This document shows positions 51,861 to 61,600 of a stretch of 64,000 nt of DNA, piece after piece (within the stretch, counting starts at the first letter, position 1; each line of letters starts with the position of its first letter). The notes under the pieces are model-generated. The model had not been told where the DNA came from and ran no database searches. It was given only the letters and a program-made list of their open reading frames with translations. The translations under genes and the position numbers were made by a program. Source of the stretch: Pseudomonas sp. KNUC1026 (GTDB taxonomy: Bacteria > Pseudomonadota > Gammaproteobacteria > Pseudomonadales > Pseudomonadaceae); NCBI RefSeq assembly GCF_021650705.1, contig NZ_CP087138.1, positions 4,364,001 through 4,428,000 of the forward strand, given 5' to 3'.

Positions 51861-52490
51861 TTAAATAGACCCCCCCATCAGCGGTACCGCCATACGACAC
51901 TTTCCTTCCAGTCGTGCAATGACTTCATCAGGGCCATAGCCTAGAGCGCTCTGACAAAGGTCTGCATCCCAGAACTGGGCAGGATGTAGAGTATAGATAT
52001 TGTTGCGACCATCAACGTCTAAAGTTTTATCTTCTCGCAACCGATTATAAGTCGCATTGTTATCGCTTAGTCCTCCTTGGTAATAAAGACTATATAGGTC
52101 ATAGGATACATGGGCCCTATAACCCTTGAAAGCCTCAATTAATCTTGGCAAGTACACATTCACAATAAGCCTATAATCAATAGCCTTGTTTGATGCCTTA
52201 AACCCAAACCGCAAGTGTTCGTCATAGGATGCCCTATCTTCATATATGTATCGATCACCACGGTATGCATAATCCCCCACGCACCGGAGCCCTCTGATGG
52301 GAAATTTAACTGTATAGGTAGCAACTAACCCGTCGCCACAACTCGGAGCAGCCGGAAGCTCAAGACCCGCAAACCCTAAAGGAGCGTCAATCCGGGACAT
52401 CCTATCGATGATTTCAGCATGTCGCTGATTTATAGATAGCGCTCTATCAGGACGCGCATAAAACCATAGCTCTATATCTGCTGCACTCAT
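51861..52490 (-). CDS. Probable immunity protein for the adjacent nuclease-like toxin
   Basis: A 209-residue cytosolic protein (MSAADIELWFYARPDRALSI...RMAVPLMGGSI). Its ATG overlaps the toxin stop (ATGA), strongly indicating a toxin-immunity pair. The fold family is not recognised. The frame is intact. Confidence 0.65.
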   Translation of the reverse strand: MSAADIELWFYARPDRALSINQRHAEIIDRMSRIDAPLGFAGLELPAAPSCGDGLVATYTVKFPIRGLRCVGDYAYRGDRYIYEDRASYDEHLRFGFKASNKAIDYRLIVNVYLPRLIEAFKGYRAHVSYDLYSLYYQGGLSDNNATYNRLREDKTLDVDGRNNIYTLHPAQFWDADLCQSALGYGPDEVIARLEGKCRMAVPLMGGSI

Positions 52491-54421
52491 GGGGTTCTCG
52501 TCCTAGTACTAACAATGCTATCGAAACCATTGGATCGGATAAAAACTTTAGCCTGCGCCTCGACTTTTTGGTTTGGAAACTCATATACAACTTTATACCC
52601 GGGATTCTGCTCAACGGCAGATTTAACACGCTGCAGAGTATCCAAAACCGCCTTCTGCGTTGAGGGGCTCCAGATGGCCAGCTTTGTCTTTGCATCAATT
52701 AACATAACCAACGAACCATCAGCTGCCGCCTCAATCCCATCAAATTTTACAAAATTGACGCCGTTTTCATTAGGGTGGGTGTAGCGCAGCGCCGGCACCC
52801 CCTCCCTTACCTGTCGATAAATCAGTAAACGGGCCATTGGTACCCGCCTGAAAGTCCTGCGCCGCAGGCTTTCCTTTTGGACCTTCCGCAACATAAATCA
52901 GACCTTTATTTTCACCAACTAAGGCTCTTGCCTCAGTCTCGGTAAATACCCGAGTATTGAGGTTTGGGAGTAGATCATCGACCTTGCTTCCGGGCCCTTT
53001 TGCACCGTTGGAAGGTATGGTTTCAGAGTCGGGTAGTGGGCTCGGCAAGCTTGCCTTGGGCAAGTCACCAACCGATGCCGAATAGCTTCCCTCGAATACC
53101 TTACCATCCGGCATGGTGACCTTCATCGTATCACCATCCACTACAACCAAACTGCCCCTGGGTGCAGCTGATCCCATTTTTCAGCAAAACGTCATTGGTC
53201 AAAAGAACAGTCGTGTCCTTTTGAATCTCAGCACTGCCAAGCTTCTCGGCACTTCCCACCAATATGAAATTCGGAATCTCTGACTTGGCCAGCTCCTTGC
53301 CAGCCACTTCTACTGCGGCCTTTTCAGCGCTGTTACGCAAGAACGCCTTGATCACAGAGCCCGCGCCGCCGGGCCCGGCCAAAGCTAGAATGATTTCAAT
53401 GTCAGCGGTGAACGGCCTACCCCCACCAATGGCAGCAAGCGCCAAATCCTCATACATTTCAGAAAGATGAGATGGATTCGTCGATCCATAGGCGATTTCG
53501 AAAAACTTCTTCGCTGCTGTCGCATCACCGAATTGCGCTTTCCACGTCTCCGGGACCGGGTCCTGACCGGGCAGCGCCCCGTCCAGATCGAACGTGACAT
53601 CACGCGCCAGGGTGTTGAACAGCAGAGCATCCTTGTATTGCGCCTTGGACGCCTGGAATGCATAGACAGGCTCGCCATCTGCAACTATCGGGCTGCCATC
53701 TGCCCAGGTAACAGCGGTCTTTGTATCTGCCATCCTTTGCACAGAGTTGTAGGCAGTGGCCAGGACATTCAGGAAAACCTGATAGCTGTTTGATCCTTTG
53801 TCCCTTTGGGCGGCTATCAAATCGCTGAGCTTCTGAGACTCCTTCTCATCGACAGTGGCGCTGCTAACAATCAGCAGCAGGTCCTTCCAGGTCAGGCTAT
53901 TCAGAGCCAACTCTGTCTTGGTCAACTCGGCGAGGCGGTCAGCCTCTTCCGCGATCAGCTTCTTTTCTTTCTCATGAAGCTGACGGTTGAAGGCCTCCAC
54001 AGTTGCAGCTGCCTGCCCGGCCGTAGCTCGGCCAGCGGTGTCGGTAGCACTCGCTGCACCTAAGGAAGCGGCGACCAAGGTAGAGATGGCTTTACGGTTC
54101 AACTCATCCTTGGCAAGCCCGCTCTTCCCAAGCATGTCCTCGATGCCTGGCATCAATGCTGCTGAAAGCCCCGCACCGATCGCACCACTTTGCACACTCC
54201 CGCCCGCAAGGCCTTGCAATGCACCAGCGGCCGCGTGGAGCGCCACGCGTGCAGCTCCGCCCTCCTCCCATGCCGCGCGAGTCGAGGCATCCGTGGCTTC
54301 CTGAGCCTTGCTGTCGGAGTAGTCGGCGATGCGTTTGGCAACGTCCTGAGCAGTCGTGTTGGCGACGATACCCACGGTCGTTGCAGCACCGGTTCCGCCT
54401 AAACCTGCTGCAAGAGCGGTT
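52487..54421 (-). pseudogene. Displaced cdiA fragment with restriction-endonuclease-like toxin tail
   Basis: The upstream part is a CdiA pre-toxin region (GALQGLAGGSVQSGAIGAGL, then LNRKAISTLVAASLGAASAT) running to LTNDVLLKNGISCTQG. The tail begins VVVDGDTMKVTMPDGKVFEG and contains GVPALRYTHPNENGVNFVKF then MLIDAKTKLAIWSPSTQK, resembling a PD-(D/E)xK core (D...DAK). Two G-run irregularities near 53156 and 52800 split it into three frames. Its left end is cut by an IS5 right-end remnant. It has no secretion domain. Confidence 0.68.
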
Positions 54422-54449
54422 TTTAAAACAGTTGGTTTCGTACAGAGCC
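54422..54449 (+). mobile_element. IS5-family right-end remnant
   Basis: TTTAAAACAGTTGGTTTCGT followed by ACAGAGCC is the last 28 bp of the IS5 element, with a TA at 54450-54451. It lies 17 bases from the left end of the complete copy 3, suggesting an older insertion or deletion beside a newer one. Confidence 0.82.
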
Positions 54450-54466
54450 TAGCGAACTGCGCTTTA

Positions 54467-55410
54467 GGCTCTGTACGTAATTGGCAGAAACTCAGCCAAG
54501 CCCATGCTTCAGGCCATTTGCCGTAGAGTCTCCCGCCATCCAGGGAAAGGAATCCTCTGATGGCCAGTCGATACGATATTTCAGATGAAGCTTGGGATTT
54601 GATTGCGGATCTTTTCATAGGCCCGCAGCGCAAAGGCCGCCCGCGTCGTGATGACCGGCAGATGCTCAATGGCATCCTGTGGGTACTCTGTTCGGGAGCA
54701 CCATGGCGCGACATGCCGGAGGATTTCGGGCCCTGGTCAAGCGTCTATCAGCGCTTTCGCGATTGGCGAAACCAACGTGTCTTCAGCCAGATGCTCAAAC
54801 GGCTGCAACTGAAGCTCAATGAAAAAGGCCGCATCGATCTGAAGACCTGGATGATTGACTCGACCGCCATACGCGCATCCCGCTCGGCTTCCGGCGCGGG
54901 TAAAAAAGGGGGCCTGACGAACCTGCCGACCATGCTCTAGGCCGCAGCCGCGGGGGCTTCACGACCAAGATTCACATGCTGTGCGACGCTAACGGCATTC
55001 CTCTTCGCTTTCTGCTCTCCGGCGGCAATGCCAGCGACATCAACTACGCCCAACCCCTCCTGGACGGCGCCCACCTCCCGACTGTTCGTGGCCGGCCACG
55101 CAAGCGCTGCAGATGGCTTCTGGCAGACAAAGGCTATGACGCCGAGGCGCTACGCCAATACTGCGACCGCTATCGAATGCAGCCCGTCATTCCCCTTCGG
55201 ATGATGAAGCGCAAGCCGAAACCGGGCTTGCCTCGCCTGTTCGACAAGCCGAAATACGCGCAACGGAACATCATCGAGCGGATGTTTGGCTGGCTAAAAG
55301 ACAACCGCCGAATTGGTACGCGCTACGACAAGCTGGCGGAGAGCTTTGCCGCTATGGTCTCGCTGGCGTGCTCTTTACGATGTTTAAAACAGTTGGTTTC
55401 GTACAGAGCC
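54467..55410 (+). mobile_element. IS5-family (IS427-type) element, copy 3
   Basis: A complete 944-bp element flanked by TA at 54465-54466 and 55411-55412, in plus orientation. It differs from copies 1 and 2 at scattered positions (for example in the leader and wobble bases of orfA), so it belongs to a slightly diverged sublineage. It separates toxin module 2 from module 3. Confidence 0.92.
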
Positions 55411-55413
55411 TAG
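54560..55413 (+). CDS. IS5-family transposase, orfA/orfB with likely -1 frameshift
   Basis: orfA (54560-54940, 126 residues, MASRYDISDEAWDLIADLF) and orfB (to 55413, LLADKGYDAEALRQ, IIERMFGWLKDNRR) together hold the DDE triad. orfB is in the -1 frame, and the A6G run at 54902-54908 is the probable slippage site. Both frames are intact, so the copy may be active and could move the deleted copy in trans. Confidence 0.88.
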
Positions 55414-55494
55414 TACTACAGTTAGAGCAAACATTCCAGCTTGATTATTTTTCATTACCGCCCATGATAAAAAAATCATCACCAAACAATAGCT

Positions 55495-56172
55495 TCAATT
55501 CATTTTTTTCTCGTAAAAATACGAAGACTGCTCAACCACGTCGTGAATGCTGTCCGTCACTGTAATAAGAGCCCCTTCTCCTATTTTTTGCACAGCGAAT
55601 CCTCTGCTCCTAAACTCGGAAAGGTCAAACCCTAAAGAAACACTCTTACCCAAAAACATACCCCAACTCACATCTGCAACTTTACCCTGTTGCAGAACAC
55701 CTGAAAAAAAATAACTTTCCAGGCTTCCCGGCCTAAAGTTCGAGCGCGCCTCTTTGGAAAAAAAATGCATGGACGCATATATCGGAGAAAGTATCTCGCA
55801 TATCCTTTTAAAAATCTCAAACCAGTTTACCTTCTGATTAAAATCTGCCTGAACCCTTAACTTTCCATTGATTTTCTCCCCTTTCAAATTTCGTCGAGTA
55901 TGATTTATTTCAGCATCATACTTGACTACTTTTCTCTTCCATCTAAGACCAATGGGAAAACTTAACTCAATACCCTGAGCTTTGACGGAACCTGACGGCG
56001 CCCAGTAGGGTTCGCATGCAGCAACGCTTTCGAAGTCGCCAAGCTTATTCTCCCATTGAAACAATACTTCAGGGGCAAGTCGTGGATTTTCATCCACAAA
56101 CATGGATATCAACCTAGACCCCACAGACCACGGAGTTGTATCTGCATCCGTCGTTACTGAAATAACTATCAT
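55495..56172 (-). CDS. Immunity protein of the module 2 nuclease toxin
   Basis: A 225-residue cytosolic protein (MIVISVTTDADTTPWSVGSR...SYFYEKKMN). I use ATG 56172 with AAAGGGG upstream. An ORF start at 56238 would overlap the toxin. It starts 10 bases after the toxin stop. I suspect a known Imm family but cannot assign it confidently. Confidence 0.65.
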   Translation of the reverse strand: MIVISVTTDADTTPWSVGSRLISMFVDENPRLAPEVLFQWENKLGDFESVAACEPYWAPSGSVKAQGIELSFPIGLRWKRKVVKYDAEINHTRRNLKGEKINGKLRVQADFNQKVNWFEIFKRICEILSPIYASMHFFSKEARSNFRPGSLESYFFSGVLQQGKVADVSWGMFLGKSVSLGFDLSEFRSRGFAVQKIGEGALITVTDSIHDVVEQSSYFYEKKMN

Positions 56173-56182
56173 AAAAACCCCT

Positions 56183-57750
56183 TTAGAACTTTGAAAGCTC
56201 GCCGATGGATGGGTCATACCTATATATTCCACCGCCAACCTTACTTGTTACTTCGTCAATTCTTGCTTGCAAGGGGGCACTAATTCTCTGGGTCCTAGGG
56301 CTGACTACTAAATTAAAAGGCTGCCCAGTAATTTCTGAGAGCTCCAACTGAGCACGCAGCTGATCAGACATGGAAAGCTCCCTAATATTTTTAACCTCAA
56401 GTATTCCGCCTGAGTTCCTTCCCCACATATCAGGATATGTCTTAACTTCTTTTCCGTTCGGCAACTGCACAGTGATCGGTGTGTTATTTTTCTCTCCCCC
56501 GACATGTTCAAAGGCATCGATCACCTGTTTTTCAAATGCAGAACCATTTTGTCGATTTTCCATAATTTGTGAAAACTTATCGACTGGGGTTCCATTTCCG
56601 TCAACTTTGCTTAGCCTATCAGCCTCCGCCTTAGCTTCCTTCGACGCAACAGCCTCCAGCTTCCCACCCACCCGGGTCAGCAATTCGTCCACAATCGTGT
56701 CCACCACTGCACTGGTGATCACTTGGGTCAGGCTTTGCTCCTCGGGGAACGTCTCGGGCTTGAGCGAGGCCAATACCAGCTTTCCTTCCTCGCTGGTAAA
56801 CCCATCCGCAATTTTATTCAAGCCGTCACGGTATTGGTCGATGCCTGCAGCGAACCCGATACCGGCCAAAATACAACCCACGCCGGTTTCACGCGTCAGT
56901 ACGGCGCCTACGCCGCTGGTGACTGTCAACAAGCCTCCCTTCGCAACATCGCTGCTGGCATTGACGTAATAGCGTCCCTCCCATGGCTGGAGTACCAATC
57001 CGCAACAGACTCGTTCCACGTCCGCTGGGACATCCCCTGCGAGCCCAAGCTCGCTTGCAGGTCTGGGTATTTCGCCTCTTCCAGTTCCAGCGCATGCAGG
57101 CTTGCGTACTCTGGGTCGGACTCCGGCACACCCGCGCGACACGACACCATCGCGCACGCGGCGTCTCTCCATCGGTGGGCGCACTGTGGGTCTTCTTTTT
57201 CCAGCGCACTCAGCACTGCCGATTCATCGGCATGCAAACGCCGGTTGTAGAGCTCAACCCCGGTCGCGGCATTCACCGCAACTGCACCACCTGAGATGCA
57301 GTTGCCGGTGGCAAGCCCAAGCGACGTGGCACTCAGGTTGTTGCTGGCCTTGAGGGGTGCCGACGTTGGTCAGGTCCTTGCCGGCGATCAGGCTCACGTC
57401 GTTGCCCAAGCGCTTGGCGCTGTCGTCGGGATCGTAGCCGAGCTTGGCCAGCAGGCAGTCCGAGTTCAGGAACTGGTGCAGGTCGGTGAGCGCGGGATTA
57501 GTTTCGATCAGGTACTTGTTGGGGTTGCTTTTGCCGGCGGTGGTCGGCAACCCCTGGAATCGGGCGATGGTACCTGCGCCCGGCAGGCCGTTGGTGTCGC
57601 CAAGGCGAACGAGGTTCTCTGCGCCGCCCGGGACGTTGGTGTCCAGTGCGGAAGCGCTAGCGATGCCGCCGGAAGCCTAGTGGCCGGTGCTGGAGAGCTG
57701 GCCAGCGGTAGCGACCTGGATGTCTCGCCGCCAAAAGGTATTGATCGTAC
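56183..57750 (-). pseudogene. Module 2: displaced cdiA fragment with Tox-REase-7-like nuclease tail
   Basis: A cdiA stretch (SNPNKYLIETNPALTDLHQF, GNDVSLIAGKDLTNVGTLKA) with an internal deletion joins a pre-toxin region (NAATGVELYNRRLHADES). The tail has GSAFEKQVIDAFEHVGG, VKTYPDMWGRNSGGILEVKN and SDQLRAQLELSEITGQP. PD...EVKN is the PD-(D/E)xK nuclease core and the layout fits Tox-REase-7. Frames change at 57354-57357 (one G too many) and near 56981 (one G too few). Correcting both gives one open frame. An in-frame stop upstream (near 57678) shows decay. It has no secretion domain. Confidence 0.72.
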
Positions 57751-57979
57751 TGTTTGAAATTTGAGTAGCGGCGCCCTAAATTAAGCTCCCAAGTAGGAAA
57801 ACTGAAATCATAGCGCGACAGAATGTTGTACTTAGCCTCTGTTGTCGTTAATGGCAACGATACAGCGACACCGTGCAAGGACGGCTAGGGGTTGCACTCA
57901 GTATTTGCCGCCGTCCTTTGATCGCTCAGGCCGTGACTAAAGCGAATAGCGAAGGAAGGGTAGTGTTGCAGTAAAGCGG

Positions 57980-58008
57980 AAAAACAACACCGGCACGAGG
58001 CCGGTGTC
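57980..58008 (-). terminator. Terminator of the main cdiA-immunity transcript
   Basis: On the minus strand ACACCGGC and GCCGGTGT form an 8-bp stem with a five-base loop, followed by TGTTTTT. It lies about 45 bases after the immunity gene stop at 58054. The rest of 57751-58053 holds no supported gene. Confidence 0.78.
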
Positions 58009-58053
58009 AGATCGAGTATGATTCTATATAAATCTGTTACCCACCATCAAAAA

Positions 58054-58688
58054 TTAGCCGACAACATTTAATCTAATCTGGGAACCGTCCGGCAGTTCTT
58101 TAATTTGACTGGCTATATCAGCTCTAAATCTCATCCCCTCTACAGCATCAGCCAAGTACAAATTATCCAGCACAAATTCACCACCCAGTACGAACGGTAC
58201 CTTAGGTAACAAACGCTTCCCGGCAGGGAGCCAACCGTTCTGCTTTTGCCATTGATGCGCTAACGGATAGCCCGTAAGTACCTCATAATCACTGAGGAGT
58301 ATTTGCACCCAGCTTTCAATATCATCAGCCAAGTACTCTAACGAGCCTGTTTCTGGGTCAAAAGTATAGACCTTGCTATCCTTAATGCAAAACTGCCCAC
58401 CAAAAACATCTTCAGCAAAAAAAGGCAACCATCGGCCATGCCTTTGTAGCAGCTGCGCCACAGAGCACTCTCGTTCCAATCACAAATACCAATTTCGTTC
58501 TGACTAGAGTGTGTTGGAAATACATGCAAAGCGCTTTCTAGAGCATAAAAACCATTACGCTGACACAGCATTCTCAAAAGTTGATCGACTAAATCACCTG
58601 CCAACCTACGCGATTGCCCTAACATTTCCGGCTCATGCTCGCTCAAAGATGAACTTGCGTTCAATAACAATTTATTCAAACTAGTCAT
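58054..58688 (-). CDS. cdiI: SMI1/KNR4-like immunity protein of the main CdiA (frameshifted in this sequence)
   Basis: The N-terminal part (MTSLNKLLLNASSSLSEHEP...FYALESALHVFPT) is followed, after a break in the A7 run at 58417-58423 (one base short), by FFAEDVFGGQFCIKD and YTFDPETGSLEYLADDIESW, the recognisable core of SMI1/KNR4-type proteins. The corrected length is about 211 residues. It lies 3 bases downstream of the DNase toxin stop and before a terminator, the standard position of a CdiI. Confidence 0.78.
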
Positions 58689-58691
58689 ATT

Positions 58692-61600
58692 CTAATCCAC
58701 CACGTCTATTCGAACCTTTGCTCCGTTTGGCAACCCTCTACATTGAGCACCAATACAAGCACCAGCCCCACGGTTGTCGCTAGGGTTGATATGTCTTACA
58801 GAGGCCCCTTGACCACCTTCTTGGAACATTGCAGGTGGATACTCATCACGATCAAGGCCTGGTTTAGTTTCAATACCGCGCAAAGAATCACGCCTATTTG
58901 ATGCCGTATTCGCGCGATCTATGGTCAGAATGTCAGGCTTACCCGCGTCAATAGCATCTTCGATGTGTTGTGCTGACTCAGGAAAGCGGCCTTTGCTGAC
59001 TGTTACAACCTTTTCAACATCACTCCCAGCGGCACCTGCGCCTTTTGCCCCTTTCGTGACCTTGGAAGCCAGCCCCAAACCCGGCACCAACCCCAGCAGC
59101 AACCCTGCCCCAGAAACTATCCGTTGTTCAAGAGAGTCTTGCTCCCCAGTAAACGGATTGGTCCCACCGGCCGTAAAGTACGCCTGACAGAGCGCGCTTG
59201 CTGCACCTACTCCCCACAACCACTCTCGAACAATTTCTGCCCGAGCTCCTGAGCGCTTTTATCCGCTTGCGCACTCAGCGCAGCATCCTCTGCCATCTGC
59301 GCTTGGGCGACGATATCAGTGGCCGGGGCGAGTTTCCATTCCTGGCCGTCGGGCGTCTGTTTGGTTTCGCTGGTGACGACGCAATAACCGTTGGCGGAAC
59401 CTGCGCAGGGCACCACAGATCCTAGGGTGTGCGTCAATTCCAAGTCGGTACCCATATCGCTACCGACTGAAATCAGTTCCTCCTGCAGTATGCTCGCCCC
59501 TTTATCCTCCAGCGCATTGATCTCGGTACGCAGCTTCTGGCACTCGGTAGAAGCTCCCGCAGCGCCTTGACATCCCTGGGCGTATTTTTCCGATCCATGT
59601 CGAGAGACACACGCTCGATGTCGCTCAGATGGTTGTTATCCACCGCGTTCTGCCCAGCCTGCGCACCGGCCATCGCACTGGCCGCGTCTCCTCCGGCCAG
59701 CCCACCAGCCAGCCCTGCCGCCAACGTTGACAAGGCAGATACCGTTTGGCGTTGCTCGTCGGTCAGATCCGCAGTCTTGGTATTGGGGTAAAGCGTTGCT
59801 GCGATCAATTCGCCCGTGGCTGCTCCAGCCGCGCCGGCCGCTGCTGAATTGCCTTGTGCTTTAGCTACGAAGGCGCCGAGCACAGCCTGAGCCATGATCC
59901 GGGCTTCATCGTTGTCGCCAGTGATCTGCTTGATCGTGTTGGCTAGATAAGGCGCTGCGGCTCCGCTGATCGCTGCTTGAACACTTCCGCCAGCCAAGCC
60001 TTGGATGGCCGCAGTTACAGCTTGGGCCGCGCGCTGAAGAGAGCTACCAGTGCCATATTGCGAGAGTGCTTTCTCATACGCTTTACTGGCTTGCAACTGC
60101 TCCAGAGTAGGAGTCGCATTCCCCTGAGACTTTAACTCTTGCCGGGCAGCTTTCAGGGCGGCGATCTGACCCTGTGTGCGTATTGCATCCATTGCCTGGC
60201 TGCCAAGCTCCGCAATCGCTTGAGCTTGTTGCAAGCGCCGTTGTTCTTTCTCCTTGTCGAAAATAGGGCTCAAAGCATTAGCAGCATGTTCCGCATCACG
60301 GTTGAGTGATTCGATGTCCTGCGCCTGTTGGGCAGGTTTGGTCAGCAGAATCGACCCCGGAGAAACCGCTGCATAGGTAGTGCTGCTGTCATGACCACTG
60401 CTGTTGGCACCAGAAAGCAAGCCGTTAGCCATATTGCCCAGAAATTGGCTGCCTACCCCACCGCCGCTGCTGACTGCTATGCCTTGATGTTGCGCCTTGT
60501 AGTCAGCTTTGTTTTCAACATCGCTCCAACCCGACGTACCGGTAGCCAGGCTGTTCTTCGAGCGATCTGCAGTGCTTGCGATAACGGCCGCGTCCAGCTG
60601 GGTGTGGTTGCCCACCTCAACCTGGTACCCGCCTTTACCCGCAAACAAACCTGTTTGCTCTTGTACGCTATCGAAGTTGGACTTGAGCCGATCCAGAGTG
60701 ACGCTTAGGTAACCACTGAGGTTCATTGTCCCAATCGTGAAGCTCAGGCCACCGCTTACATTCTGCTGCCGCGCGTCATAGCTGTTGTTGTCTTGAACAC
60801 TCCGTACCAAGAGGTCACGGCCAACATTTGCGACCACTTGCTCAGCAGTGACTTGTGCGCCCTCCAGTGCGGTATCCCTGCCACTGTGCAAATTGGCCTG
60901 GCGTCCTGCGTCCAGCGTGGTCTCATTCCAGGTGACACCGCTGCCCTTCTCGCTACCTTTGCCCGCGTTGCCGTTGGCGAAGATACTCAGCCCGGCGCCG
61001 TTGGTGCCGCCACCCAATGAAATCCCTACATTGCCGCCGCCGCTGGTGTTGTTTCCAGAGACGGTTTCGGGTGTCCGCCGAAGCGTTAAGCAGAATGTCC
61101 CGATTGGCGTTGAGCACCACATCTCGGCCTGCCTTCGCCTTGGCCCCCTGAACGAAAATATCACCACCGAGGCCTGCATCGCCGGTCGCATTGATCGTGA
61201 TATCACGGCCAGCTGTAAGGGAGGTGCCTTGTTGGGTAGTCTGCGTTTGAGCCAAGACAGACTGGGCATGCTGGGCTCCCAAGGACAGGCTGATGCCCCA
61301 GTAGGCGCCAGCATCACCTGTCGGAGATGAAGCATCTGCCACCTGAGCGGCTTGCCATGCCTGGTAGCTGCTCAGCCCTGCCTTGATGCCTTGAAGAGCA
61401 TTTAGCCGGCTATCCCCGGTGTCGGCCTTGCGTGCTTCATTGGTGTTTTGAACAGCCGTATTCAAGGCACTGCCAACGACCCCGGACAGCGCCAAGGTCA
61501 GGCCGCTCTTGCGGCTTTCAGTGGTTTGCCGTTGGTCAACCTGGCTGGCGGCTGCCAATACACTTACATTCTGGCCGGTAAAGCTGATGTCTTTACCCGC

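Noticed and set aside
53131-54714. Long minus-strand reading frame of 527 codons starting in IS sequence
   Set aside because: Its first 80 or so residues are the antisense of the IS5 orfA and its left end. Only the part from about 54421 down is cdiA-derived, so the apparent start is not a gene start.
56990-57184. Start of the long frame ending at 56183
   Set aside because: Before about 56985 the residues are out of frame. The true upstream sequence (NAATGVELYNRRLHADES...) is in the neighbouring frame and joins after one G is restored.
57657-57878. 73-codon minus-strand frame HGVAVSLPLTTTEAKY...
   Set aside because: It has a faint outer-membrane-barrel flavour but is short, runs into decayed cdiA sequence and has no ribosome site. 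There is not enough to call a gene or a CdiB remnant.
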